From NCBI RefSeq assembly GCF_014204945.1, contig NZ_JACHMN010000002.1:682001-746000 (forward strand): DNA of 64,000 nucleotides, written 5' to 3'. Positions 43,435 through 51,127 of the stretch are shown here, piece by piece (within the stretch, counting starts at the first letter, position 1; every line of letters begins with the position of its first letter). Origin of the DNA: Allocatelliglobosispora scoriae (lineage in GTDB: Bacteria > Actinomycetota > Actinomycetes > Mycobacteriales > Micromonosporaceae). The notes beneath the pieces are model-generated. The model searched no databases, had not been told where the DNA came from, and was given only the letters and a program-made list of their open reading frames with translations. Made by a program: the position numbers and the translations under genes.

Positions 43435-43559
43435 GTCACGTTTTGCAGCAAGCGCTGGCACGAGGAGTGAAGGAGCGCAGCGACTGAGCCCCGCAGGACG
43501 TGCCAGAAACGCCGTGGCCTCGCTTCGCGATTTGGCCACGCTTTGCTGCAAAACGTGAC
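43435..43559. repeat. Branched inverted-repeat element between the GH92 genes
   Basis: Perfect 17-base terminal arms (GTCACGTTTTGCAGCAA at 43435-43451, inverted at 43543-43559) enclose two internal hairpins: CTGGCAC/GTGCCAG (43455-43461 with 43500-43506) and CGTGGCC/GGCCACG (43513-43519 with 43534-43540). Folded, it gives a three-way junction of 125 bases. There is no ORF. It could be a mobile miniature element or a structured RNA. Confidence 0.75.
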
Positions 43560-43567
43560 GGCAGACG

Positions 43568-43607
43568 TGACGCCGGGCGCTCCCATCAGCGAGAGCGCCC
43601 GGCGTCA
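43568..43607 (-). terminator. Terminator of the second GH92 gene
   Basis: Perfect 15-base arms TGACGCCGGGCGCTC (43568-43582) and GAGCGCCCGGCGTCA (43593-43607) around 10 bases, 11 bases after the stop codon on the minus strand. Confidence 0.8.
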
Positions 43608-43618
43608 GAGGGTGCGCG

Positions 43619-46444
43619 TCAGGCGTACACCTCGACCTCGTAGATCCGAGCGGCACCACCGGTGCCCTGCTCGGCGGTGATCACGTTGAGCCGCACGTAG
43701 CGCGTGCTCGCCGTGAGCGTGTGCGTCGTGACGCTCGCGGTGTTGCCGCGGGCCTGGACCACCGTGGTCCAGTTCGTCCCGTCGGTGGAGACCTGCAGGT
43801 CGAAGTCGCGGGTGTTCCAGCTCGTCGACTCACCGCCCGCACCGGCGTGCCGGACGGTGACCGTCTTGATCGCCGTCGTGGCGCCGAGGTCGACCCGCCA
43901 CCACTTGCTCGCGCCGGTGGAGCACCACTTGTCGCTGGTGCCGCCGTTGACCGTGCCGTTGACCGCCTTCGCCGACGACTCGTTGGTGTTGCAGTTGGAG
44001 TCCGAGGTCGTCGGCTTGTTGAGCGCGAGGTTCGTGGCGGCGGGCGCGCCGTTGAACGACGGCGGCGCGTCGGCTGCCGCCGAGCCCCAGCCGGTGTTCG
44101 CCGTCGTGCCGAGCGTGAAGTCGACGGTGCCGCCGCCGGTGACGAAGGACTCCGGCAGCCAGGCCTTGGTGCTGGTGGCGCCGTTGACCTTCAGGCTCTG
44201 CACATAGGGCGAGTTCGTCGCCGCGCCGACGCCGTTGATGGTGAGGTTCTGGCCGCTGGACCGGTGGACCACCGCCGAGGTGAACAGCGGGCTGCCCAGC
44301 AGCAGCTCGGCCCGGCCCGGGGTGAGCGGGTAGACACCGAGCGCCGCCCAGACGTACCAGGCCGACATGGCGCCCAGGTCGTCCTGGCCGGGGATGCCGC
44401 CGGTCCCCGAGTTCCACAGCGTGTTGACGACCTGCCGGACCGTCTGCTGCGTCTTGTACGGCTGCCCGGCGAAGTTGTAGAGCCACGGCACGCCGATCGA
44501 CGGTTCGTTGGCGAGGTCGGACTTCGTGCCGCCCCCGCCGGACAGGGACCAGGAGCCGTCGGAGTTGTGGAAGAACGAGTCCAACCGGCTCACCGCCGAC
44601 GCGTTGCCGCCCATCGCGTCGAAGAGCCCGCGCGCGTTGAACGGGATCATCCACGTGTACTGCGCGGAGCTGCCCTCGGCGAAGCCGCTGTCGCCGGCCG
44701 GGTCACCGGCGGGCCAGGAGCCGTCGGAGTTGCGGTCCTGGATGTAGAGGCGGGTCGGGTGGAAAACGTTGCGCCAATTCTGCGCCCGCTGCAGGAACGT
44801 GCTCGCCGCACCGGTGTTGCCCAGGCGCTGCGCGAGCTGCGACAGGGCGAAGTCGGCCGACACGTCCTCCAGGGTCTCCCCCGCACCGCCCCAGGCGTTG
44901 CCGTTGGTCGGCACATACCCCTTCGACAGGTACTGATCGAGAGAGGGGCGTTCGCCGACGACCATCACGTTCCAGCCGTTGCGGCTCAGGTCGTCGGCGG
45001 TGACCGTCGTCGCGGCATTGAGCATCGAGGTCAGCGCCGCCGAGGAGTTGAAAGCGGTGCCGCCGAATGCGTAGATGCTCGGCAGCGCGGCGTGGGCCGG
45101 GTCGCCGGTCATCACGTGGGTGCCGCCCTGGTTGTGTGTCCAGCGGTCCCAGACGCCGTTGTTCTGGTTGGCCTGGTTGAGCAGCGACTGCGCGATGTCC
45201 GACCCGATGTCCGGACGCAGCAGCGTGACGAGCTGCAGCTGGCTGCGGTAGACGTCCCAGCCGGAGAAGTTGGCGTACTGCGCGGACTGGCCCGACGAGA
45301 CCTGGTGCACCGCCTGGTCCATGCCCGTGTACTGCCCGTTGACGTCGCTGAAGACGTTGGGGTGCAGCAGCGAGTGGTAGAGCGCGGTGTAGAAGGTGGT
45401 GTTCTGCGCCGCGGTGCCGCCGCTGATCTCGATCCGGTTCAGCGCCGCGTTCCAGGCGTCCTTGGCCCGGGTACGCATCGTGTCGAAGCTCGTTCCCGCC
45501 GGGTTCTCGGAGGTCAGGTTGGCCTGGGCGTTGGCCGCGCTGACATAGGAGATGCCGACCCGGGCGGTGACGGTCGTGCCGCCGCTGGTGTCGAAGGTGA
45601 CGTACCCGCCCGACCCCTGGCCGCGGACCGGCCAGCCGTCGGTGCCGTAGGTCGTGCCGCCGCTCGACGAGGTGCTGCCGCCGGTGACCGTACCGTTCTT
45701 CCAGGTGCCGGTGCTCGTGAACGCCTTGTCGAAGACCGCGTGGAAGTAGAGCGTGTAGTAGCTGCGGCGGCCGATCTGGTTGATGTAGCCGCAGAAGTTG
45801 CCGCTCGTCACCGAGCCGCTGATGGTGCGGTTGGCCGCGTCGATCGTGGTCGTCGCCGCGCTGCTGCCGACCTCCGAGTTGGAGGTGCGCACCAGCATCG
45901 TCGCCGCCTGGCCGGTCGGGTAGGTGAACCGGCCCGAGCCCGTCCGGGTCGAGGCGGTGAGCTCGACGTTGACCCCGGAGGCGAGGCCGACGCGGTAGTA
46001 GCCCGCCGTTGCGGTCTCGTTGGCGTGGGAGAAGTTGCTGGCGTAGGTCGCGTCCGTCGTGTCCGAGGTCGGCGAGGAGGTGACGGTGCCGGGGATCGGC
46101 AGGAAGGGCACGTCGCCGGAGGCGCCGGCGCAGCCCGTACCCGACAGGTGGGTGAGGCTGAAGCCTCTGATCCTGGCCGCGTCATAGGCGTAACCACCCG
46201 GCTCGGGCGTGCGGGCCTGGTCCCCGCGGGTGTTCTCCGGGCTCCACGCGACCATGCCGAAGGGGGCGACGGCACCCGGGAAGGTCTCGCCGCTGTTGCT
46301 GGAGCCGATCAGGGTGTTGACGGTCGAGGCGGGGTCCGGCACGGCCGCGGCGGCCGGGTCGGCCGCGACGAGCCCGGTCGTGAGGACGAGCAGGAGGCCG
46401 AGGGCGGCGGGCAGGCCGCGGGCCGATGGTCGGGACATGGGCAT
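43619..46444 (-). CDS. GH92 alpha-mannosidase with one F5/8 C (CBM32-like) module
   Basis: A 941-residue exported enzyme, paralogous to its neighbour. Signal peptide (LPAALGLLLVLTTGLVAADPAAA); GH92 region at about 35-790 with VNTLIGSSNSGETFPGAVAPFGMVAWSPEN, LTHLSGTGCAG, FYTALYHSLLHPNVF, FSGWDVYRSQLQL and GQDDLGAMSAWYVWAALGVYPLTPG; then one C-terminal discoidin-like module (NLALNKPTTSDS to YEVEVYA). The pair probably acts on different linkages of the same mannan. It is divergent from a helix-turn-helix regulator. ATG 46444 is used; ATG 46438 is also possible. Confidence 0.93.
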   Translation of the reverse strand: MPMSRPSARGLPAALGLLLVLTTGLVAADPAAAAVPDPASTVNTLIGSSNSGETFPGAVAPFGMVAWSPENTRGDQARTPEPGGYAYDAARIRGFSLTHLSGTGCAGASGDVPFLPIPGTVTSSPTSDTTDATYASNFSHANETATAGYYRVGLASGVNVELTASTRTGSGRFTYPTGQAATMLVRTSNSEVGSSAATTTIDAANRTISGSVTSGNFCGYINQIGRRSYYTLYFHAVFDKAFTSTGTWKNGTVTGGSTSSSGGTTYGTDGWPVRGQGSGGYVTFDTSGGTTVTARVGISYVSAANAQANLTSENPAGTSFDTMRTRAKDAWNAALNRIEISGGTAAQNTTFYTALYHSLLHPNVFSDVNGQYTGMDQAVHQVSSGQSAQYANFSGWDVYRSQLQLVTLLRPDIGSDIAQSLLNQANQNNGVWDRWTHNQGGTHVMTGDPAHAALPSIYAFGGTAFNSSAALTSMLNAATTVTADDLSRNGWNVMVVGERPSLDQYLSKGYVPTNGNAWGGAGETLEDVSADFALSQLAQRLGNTGAASTFLQRAQNWRNVFHPTRLYIQDRNSDGSWPAGDPAGDSGFAEGSSAQYTWMIPFNARGLFDAMGGNASAVSRLDSFFHNSDGSWSLSGGGGTKSDLANEPSIGVPWLYNFAGQPYKTQQTVRQVVNTLWNSGTGGIPGQDDLGAMSAWYVWAALGVYPLTPGRAELLLGSPLFTSAVVHRSSGQNLTINGVGAATNSPYVQSLKVNGATSTKAWLPESFVTGGGTVDFTLGTTANTGWGSAAADAPPSFNGAPAATNLALNKPTTSDSNCNTNESSAKAVNGTVNGGTSDKWCSTGASKWWRVDLGATTAIKTVTVRHAGAGGESTSWNTRDFDLQVSTDGTNWTTVVQARGNTASVTTHTLTASTRYVRLNVITAEQGTGGAARIYEVEVYA

Positions 46445-46482
46445 TCACCAACTTCGTGTGATGGGAGTGGCATCGCGCCCGA

Positions 46483-46511
46483 CGCTATTTACGCTATTTA
46501 CCGGTGTAAAT
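46483..46511. promoter_or_regulatory. Candidate operator between GH92 and the HTH regulator
   Basis: Two direct copies of CGCTATTTAC (46483-46492 and 46492-46501) run into an interrupted palindrome ATTTAC-CGGT-GTAAAT (46496-46511). It is the AT-rich centre of the divergent spacer, the natural site for control of both genes. Confidence 0.5.
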
Positions 46512-46579
46512 GATTGAAATTTCGATCGGCGCCCTATCCCTTGCCTAGGAGTAGGATGCGCCGCGCGAGGAGGCGCACC

Positions 46580-47485
46580 ATGGCCCACCCACTGAGCTCC
46601 GATTCCGATGCCGAGTTCACCGTCACCCTCGGCCTCGGCCCCTTTCACGACGCGCTGCGCGAGGCGATCAGGCGACGCGGCCTGCCGCTGGACCGCCTGC
46701 GGGACCGGCTCGCCCGCCGCGGCATCCAGGTCGCCCTCTCCAGCCTCAGCGGCTGGCAGAACGGACGCAGCGTGCCGACCGGCAGCCGGTCGGTCCGCGC
46801 CGTCGCCGCGCTGGAGGAGATCCTCGCGCTCCCCCAGGCGTCGCTCAGCACGCTGCTCGCGACCCCGCCCTCCGCACTGGACGAGCACCGCGGACCGCTC
46901 GGCGAGCTCCTCGACAGCGTCCCCGGCTCCCGCAGCCGCGACCTCGACGTGCTCAGCCACGACCAGACGCTGATGATCGGCGCGTCCCGGCACTCCGAGG
47001 GGCTGCGGTCGCGCTCGATCGTGCGGGCCCGCCGCGACGGCGTCGACCGCTACGTCGCGCGCTCCTTCGGCGAGCCCGGCCAGCGGCCCGACGAGATGAG
47101 CCTGCCCCGGGCGCTGCGCAACTGCCGGCTCGGCCGCTTCCAGCAGCACCCCACCCACCCCGTCATGATCTTCGAGCTGCTCTTCACCCAGGTGCTCACG
47201 GCCGGTGCGACCTGGGTCTTCGAGTGGGAGACGGTCGCGGCGTCGGACGCCGAGTGCACGGACTTCGCCTACGCCTTCCGCAACCGGGTCGACGTCTGCG
47301 TCCTGGAGGTGCGCTTCGACCCGGCCGCCCTGCCCGCGGCGCCGCACGCCTATACCCGGCCCGGCCTCTACGGCGACCGCACGCGCGGTGGCGGGCTCGC
47401 GCTCAGCGACTACCACGCGCTGCACCTGTGCGTCTCGGACCAGGACTCCGGCGTCGCCGGCATCGGCTGGGAGTGGCCCCCCTAA
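46580..47485 (+). CDS. XRE-like HTH regulator with a C-terminal sensor domain
   Basis: A 301-residue protein. Residues 15-85 resemble the helix-turn-helix of an actinobacterial XRE-like group (LREAIRRRGLPLDRLRDRLARRG, then ALSSLSGWQNGRSVPTGSRSVRAVAALEEIL). The C-terminal 200 residues form a beta-rich domain (DRYVARSFGEPGQRPDEM, FELLFTQVLTAGATWVFEWETVA, NRVDVCVLEVRFDPAALP) with no family name known to me. Being divergent from the GH92 gene, it is the best candidate to control mannan use. GAGGAGG before ATG 46580 supports this start over the longer frame. Confidence 0.72.
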   Translation: MAHPLSSDSDAEFTVTLGLGPFHDALREAIRRRGLPLDRLRDRLARRGIQVALSSLSGWQNGRSVPTGSRSVRAVAALEEILALPQASLSTLLATPPSALDEHRGPLGELLDSVPGSRSRDLDVLSHDQTLMIGASRHSEGLRSRSIVRARRDGVDRYVARSFGEPGQRPDEMSLPRALRNCRLGRFQQHPTHPVMIFELLFTQVLTAGATWVFEWETVAASDAECTDFAYAFRNRVDVCVLEVRFDPAALPAAPHAYTRPGLYGDRTRGGGLALSDYHALHLCVSDQDSGVAGIGWEWPP

Positions 47486-47530
47486 ACCCCCAAACAATCC
47501 GGGGGTACGCCGACCGCCACCCAGCTCGCC

Positions 47531-47549
47531 GCAACGCTTCACGAGTTGC
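47531..47549. repeat. Short dispersed palindrome, copy 3 of 3
   Basis: GCAAC (47531-47535) and GTTGC (47545-47549) with a partly paired CTT centre. It shares the CGCCGCAAC start and the GAGTTG end with the copy at 27068 and lies between two plus-strand genes. Confidence 0.4.
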
Positions 47550-47578
47550 TCCCACGGCGTTGCGGGTAGCCTGCCCAG

Positions 47579-48169
47579 GTGATCCTTTCGCTGCCTCCGG
47601 GCGAGTTCGGCGCCTACCTCTTCGACTGCGACGGCACCATCGCCGACTCGATGCCGCTGCACCACGTCGCCTGGACGCAGGCCCTGGGTGAGTGGGGCTG
47701 CGAGTTCCCCGAGGAGCTCTTCTACGCCTGGGGCGGCCGGACGGTCGCTGACATCATCGCCGACCTCAACGACCGGCAGGGGCTCACGATGCCGGTGGAG
47801 GCCGTCGCGCAGCGCCGGGAGGAGCTCTTCGTCCAGCTCCTGCCGCAGATCAACGCCGTACCGGGGGTGCTGGAGCAGATCGAGGACGCCCACGGGCGGA
47901 TCCCCATCGCCGTCGTCTCCGGCAGCACCCGCGAATCCGTGACCGCCTCGCTCACCGCACTCGGGCTGCTGGACCGGTTCGACGTGCTGGTCTGTGCCGG
48001 GGAGTACGCCAGGCCCAAACCCGACCCAGCGGGCTTCCTCCTCGCGGCGCAGCTCCTCGGTGTCGCGCCGCAGTCGTGCCTGGTCTTCGAGGACACAGCG
48101 CTGGGCGTCCAGGCCGCGACGGCGGCGGGCATGGCGTCCGTGCTGATCCCGCCGCCCTGGGACCGCTGA
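47579..48169 (+). CDS. HAD hydrolase, beta-phosphoglucomutase-like
   Basis: A 196-residue HAD phosphatase. Motif I is YLFDCDGTIADSMPLHHVAW (nucleophile Asp and acid/base Asp), motif II VVSGSTRESV, motif III Lys in ARPKPDPAGF, motif IV FEDTALGVQAATAAGM. The short helical cap after motif I and the overall pattern fit the beta-phosphoglucomutase / fructose-1-phosphatase (YqaB) group. It acts on a small sugar phosphate in the cytosol. Its position after the mannosidase-regulator block may link it to sugar use. The start is GTG 47579. Confidence 0.87.
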   Translation: MILSLPPGEFGAYLFDCDGTIADSMPLHHVAWTQALGEWGCEFPEELFYAWGGRTVADIIADLNDRQGLTMPVEAVAQRREELFVQLLPQINAVPGVLEQIEDAHGRIPIAVVSGSTRESVTASLTALGLLDRFDVLVCAGEYARPKPDPAGFLLAAQLLGVAPQSCLVFEDTALGVQAATAAGMASVLIPPPWDR

Positions 48170-48180
48170 AGCTAATCGCG

Positions 48181-49653
48181 TCAGCCGCGGGTCTCGGTCA
48201 GAACCCGGTCCATCAGGGCGACGAACTCGGCGGGCTTCTCGAACATCGAGCGGTGCCCCGCGTCCGGGAAGATCACCCGTTCCTTGTACGGGGCCTGGAG
48301 AGCGTCGAACCACGGCTGCATGAGCGCGAGCCGACCAGGCACGTCGTGCGCACCGTCGACGAAGTAGGACGGCACGTCCAGCCTGGTGACCATGGTCCGC
48401 AGGTCGATGTCGCGCTCCCGGGGGTAGAGCACGCCGAAGGTGTCGAGGAAGCCGCTGAAGACGTGCACCTTGTCCAGGAGCGAGTGCTCGGGTACCTCGA
48501 AGTTCTCGGCCTGCCCGCTGCCGGTGTCGATCGCTCCCGGGTAGGCGAAGGCTCCGCCCTCGTTGAGCAGCATCGGGGCGTACGAGTGGATGTCGCGGTA
48601 GGGCGGTGGTCCCAGTGCCGTGAGCTGGTCGGCGAGCGCAGTGTCGCCCTTGGCGCGCGCCCAGGCGAGCGTGTCGGCGTACTGGGACCTGTCGCTCGCG
48701 GTCAGGTCGACGGCCTGCGCGGCGCTGACGTAGGCGTGGAAGAGCTCGGGGTGGCGCTGGACGGCGAAGACGCCGGGCAGGGTGCTGCCCGACTGCGCGA
48801 GCAGGTAGATCTTGTCCTTGCCGAAGCGTTTCCGCAGGTAGTCGGTGAGCGTGAGGATGCTGGCCGTCTCGTCGTCGAGCGTCAGGGTGCCGGTCGGGTC
48901 GAGGCCGCCGTAGGATTTCCCGCCGCCGCGCCGGTCGGCCGTGGCCACGACGAAGTGCTGCTCCAGCCCGGACAGGTGCAGCCGCATCGCACCGAGCTCC
49001 GAGCCGCCCGGCGGACCGGCCATGAAGAGCAGCACCGGCGCGTCGGGGTGGACCCCGCGGATCATCAGGCCCAGCTTGCCGACCATGGTCAGCTCCGCGA
49101 TGCCGCCGGGGATCGCGGCGGTCCCCGCCGGGACAGCGACCCCGACCGCGACCAGTGCGGTCGCGGCGGCGAGCACTCCGACCGTGCCCCGGCCGAGGTA
49201 GCGCCGTAACCTGCGGCCCCGGACGGGCTCTCCCCGGCGCGCCAGACCCGCGCCGTAGGCTGCGCCGACCAGCAGCGGGAGCAGGGCGAGCAGCCCGTGG
49301 ACGCCGCGACCGACGAGCAGCGCGAGGATGCCGAGCGGGTCGAGGTGCGGGAAGTCGACGGTCGGACCGGCATAGCCGACGCGGACCAGCTCGACCGCCG
49401 CGGCGAAGGCCACTGGAGCCAGCAGCATGGACCAGCGGGACCTGGTGAGCCGGCCGGCGCCGAGGCCCACGACGAGGCTGACGCCGATCGAGGCGAGCGC
49501 CTGTGCGGCGGTCACCGGCCCCCGCGGCGTCCATAGCCCGGCGATGACGCCCCAGACGACGGGGATCAGCAGTCCCCCGATGCGCAGGGTGGAGGCGCGT
49601 GGTGCCGATTCCCGGTGGTCCGGTTCCTGGTGGTCCGCTTCCCGCAGCGACAT
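48181..49653 (-). CDS. Membrane-anchored alpha/beta hydrolase
   Basis: A 490-residue protein. The first 170 residues contain four or five hydrophobic segments (LLIPVVWGVIAGLW, GVSLVVGLGAG, LLAPVAFAAAVELV, GLLALLPLLVGAAYGAG). An alpha/beta hydrolase domain follows: LLFMAGPPGGSELGAMRLHL (oxyanion region), DRRGGGKSYGG, the nucleophile elbow LLAQSGSTLPGVFAV, an Asp region (YFVDGAHDVPGRL) and the final GHRSMFEKPAEF with the catalytic His. The DRRGxGxS and PGG blocks suggest a prolyl-aminopeptidase-like subgroup. The catalytic side could face either way. It is convergent with the HAD gene. Confidence 0.82.
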   Translation of the reverse strand: MSLREADHQEPDHRESAPRASTLRIGGLLIPVVWGVIAGLWTPRGPVTAAQALASIGVSLVVGLGAGRLTRSRWSMLLAPVAFAAAVELVRVGYAGPTVDFPHLDPLGILALLVGRGVHGLLALLPLLVGAAYGAGLARRGEPVRGRRLRRYLGRGTVGVLAAATALVAVGVAVPAGTAAIPGGIAELTMVGKLGLMIRGVHPDAPVLLFMAGPPGGSELGAMRLHLSGLEQHFVVATADRRGGGKSYGGLDPTGTLTLDDETASILTLTDYLRKRFGKDKIYLLAQSGSTLPGVFAVQRHPELFHAYVSAAQAVDLTASDRSQYADTLAWARAKGDTALADQLTALGPPPYRDIHSYAPMLLNEGGAFAYPGAIDTGSGQAENFEVPEHSLLDKVHVFSGFLDTFGVLYPRERDIDLRTMVTRLDVPSYFVDGAHDVPGRLALMQPWFDALQAPYKERVIFPDAGHRSMFEKPAEFVALMDRVLTETRG

Positions 49654-49733
49654 CGCGCAAGTCTATCGATACGACACCGGGCCGGGTCGGCACCGCACGC
49701 AGGCGGCGCACGACCCGGCACAGTGGACTGTCG

Positions 49734-49865
49734 CTATCCCCTGGAGCGCCCGTGGGCAGCGGGCAGGGCGCACGGGGCCGGGGTTTCGTCGTAGGCGTTG
49801 GTGCCGGACACGACGAGCGTCGCGGCGGCGATCAGGGCAAGCAGAAGGCGTCGATGGGTACGCAT
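49734..49865 (-). CDS. Tiny exported peptide, 43 aa
   Basis: A short ORF encodes a basic start (MRTHRRLLLALIAAATLVVSG) followed by a 20-residue tail with one Cys and several Pro and Ala (NAYDETPAPCALPAAHG). It looks like a signal peptide plus a very small mature part. A 15-base palindrome (ATCCCTT and AAGGGAT, 49871-49885) lies directly before its start and GAAGGGA could be its ribosome binding site. It may be a real secreted micropeptide or a decayed secreted gene. Confidence 0.45.
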   Translation of the reverse strand: MRTHRRLLLALIAAATLVVSGTNAYDETPAPCALPAAHGRSRG

Positions 49866-49978
49866 GGCCGATCCCTTCAAGGGATAGAGGATGCAACTGG
49901 AGAGTGGCGACTCCCTGGCCCCGAAACGTCGCGACGGACGGGATGCGGCTGGCCTGGCCTTCAGGGGGACGCCGTTCC

Positions 49979-50044
49979 TTAATGTCAGCTTGACATTAAT
50001 AAGCTAAGCCCCCACGCACTTTAATGTCAAGCTGACATTAAAGT
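49979..50044. promoter_or_regulatory. Paired NrtR-type operators
   Basis: Two perfect palindromes carry identical 9-base arms TTAATGTCA and TGACATTAA: site 1 at 49979-49999 with centre GCT, site 2 at 50021-50041 with centre AGC. Site 2 extends to 12-base arms (50018-50044). Their centres are 42 bases apart, four helical turns. TATGCT (50044-50049) just before the GTG start could be a -10 box of a near-leaderless transcript. Confidence 0.8.
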
Positions 50045-50055
50045 ATGCTGGCACC

Positions 50056-50754
50056 GTGACCGACCGAGAGCATCTCTACCTGCGACTGACCGTCGATCTC
50101 GTGATCCTGACGGTGCGCGCGAACGACCTGCACGTCCTGCTGATCGAGCGCGACAACGAGCCGTTCCGCTTCCGCCCCGCACTACCAGGCGGGTTCCTGC
50201 GCGGCGGCGAGGACCTGCGCCAGGCCGCCGAACGCGAACTCGCCGAGGAGACCGGTCTACAGGGGACATCGCTGCATCTGGAGCAGCTGGCCGTCTACGA
50301 CTCGCCGGACCGTGACCCGCGCGGACCGATCTTCAGCGTCGCCTACCTGGCCCTCGCACCCGACCTGCCCATCCCCACGGCGGGGTCGGACGCCCGCCAG
50401 GCGCAGTGGGCGCGGGTCGACGACGTCGCTGGAGAGCTCGCCTTCGACCATGACCGGATCCTCGCCGACGCGGTGGAGCGCGCCCGGACCCGGCTGGAGT
50501 TCACGACGCTGGCGACGGCCTTCTGCGGACCCTGCTTCACCATCGGCGACCTGCGCAACGTCTACGAGGTGGTCTGGGGCACGGAGTTGGACCCCCGCAA
50601 TTTCAGCCGGAAGGTCCTCAGCACCGAGGGCTTCATCGAGCCGACGGGCGGCAAGCGGGTGCAGGAGGTCGGGCGGCCGGCGGCGCTCTACCACCGCGGG
50701 CCCGCGCTCACCCTGCACCCGCCGATCCTGCGCACGACCGCCGGCACGGAGTAG
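50056..50754 (+). CDS. NrtR-family Nudix transcriptional regulator
   Basis: A 232-residue protein. An N-terminal Nudix domain (VDLVILTVRANDLHVLLIERD, then the box GGFLRGGEDLRQAAERELAEETGL) is joined to a C-terminal winged helix (FTIGDLRNVYEVVWGTELDPRNFSRKVL, EPTGGKRVQEVGRPAALY). This is the NrtR architecture, a repressor of NAD metabolism that is released by ADP-ribose or related ligands. Unlike many NrtR proteins, the Nudix box REx2EE is intact, so hydrolase activity may remain. Two palindromic operators precede the GTG start, indicating autoregulation. No NAD-pathway gene is adjacent. Confidence 0.88.
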   Translation: MTDREHLYLRLTVDLVILTVRANDLHVLLIERDNEPFRFRPALPGGFLRGGEDLRQAAERELAEETGLQGTSLHLEQLAVYDSPDRDPRGPIFSVAYLALAPDLPIPTAGSDARQAQWARVDDVAGELAFDHDRILADAVERARTRLEFTTLATAFCGPCFTIGDLRNVYEVVWGTELDPRNFSRKVLSTEGFIEPTGGKRVQEVGRPAALYHRGPALTLHPPILRTTAGTE

Positions 50755-50847
50755 CCGACGGCGCCCGACATCGAGCAGTCCGTCAGTCCCTTGAGGCCGC
50801 ACCCGCTGCCGCCGCAGGACTCGGTCGATCGACAAGGGCGAAACGAC

Positions 50848-51057
50848 ATGAACGAGCTCGTCAATGCCGTCACCGGTGTGGTCTGCAACCTGGTGATCAT
50901 CATCGCCGTCCTGGGGGTGGGACCGTTCCTGCTGAAGGTCTTCCTGCCGTCCATCGGCGAACCGCTGTGGCGCGCGTACCTGCAGGCGGTGGTGTGGGCA
51001 CTGAAGGCGCCGTTCCGCCTCGTGGCCTACCTCGTCCGGCTGGCGCGCAAGGGCTAG
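50848..51057 (+). CDS. Small membrane protein, 69 aa
   Basis: A 69-residue protein with one clear hydrophobic segment (VVCNLVIIIAVLGVGPFLLKVFL) and an amphipathic C-terminal half (AYLQAVVWALKAPFRLVAYLVRLARKG). The ATG at 50848 is preceded by AAGGGCG. Function unknown. It follows the NrtR gene by 93 bases and may be regulated with it. Confidence 0.65.
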   Translation: MNELVNAVTGVVCNLVIIIAVLGVGPFLLKVFLPSIGEPLWRAYLQAVVWALKAPFRLVAYLVRLARKG

Positions 51058-51069
51058 GAGGCATGCTAT

Positions 51070-51097
51070 TTGAACACGTTCAACTCTGCGGTAGGGT
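51070..51097 (+). promoter_or_regulatory. Promoter with an overlapping operator-like palindrome
   Basis: TTGAAC (51070-51075) and TAGGGT (51092-51097) are spaced 16 bases apart, a fair sigma-70 type promoter. TTGAAC also forms an interrupted palindrome with GTTCAA (51078-51083). GAGGAG precedes the ATG at 51128. Confidence 0.5.
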
Positions 51098-51127
51098 GAG
51101 CTCAACCCCGACCCCGAGGAGAGCACC

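Noticed and set aside
40317-43586. A 1089-codon open frame overlapping the first GH92 gene in another minus-strand frame
   Set aside because: Its translation is dominated by Arg, His, Gln and Gly with no domain pattern. The GH92 frame has a signal peptide, family motifs and a ribosome binding site. It is a GC-driven shadow.
43721-46513. A 930-codon plus-strand open frame antisense to the second GH92 gene
   Set aside because: Composition is Arg/Gly/Val-rich without motifs, and the antisense strand encodes a complete GH92 enzyme.
46445-49711. A 1088-codon minus-strand open frame spanning the HTH regulator, HAD gene and hydrolase
   Set aside because: It crosses three well-supported genes on both strands and reads as low-complexity Arg/Gly/Ala sequence. 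It is a shadow frame.
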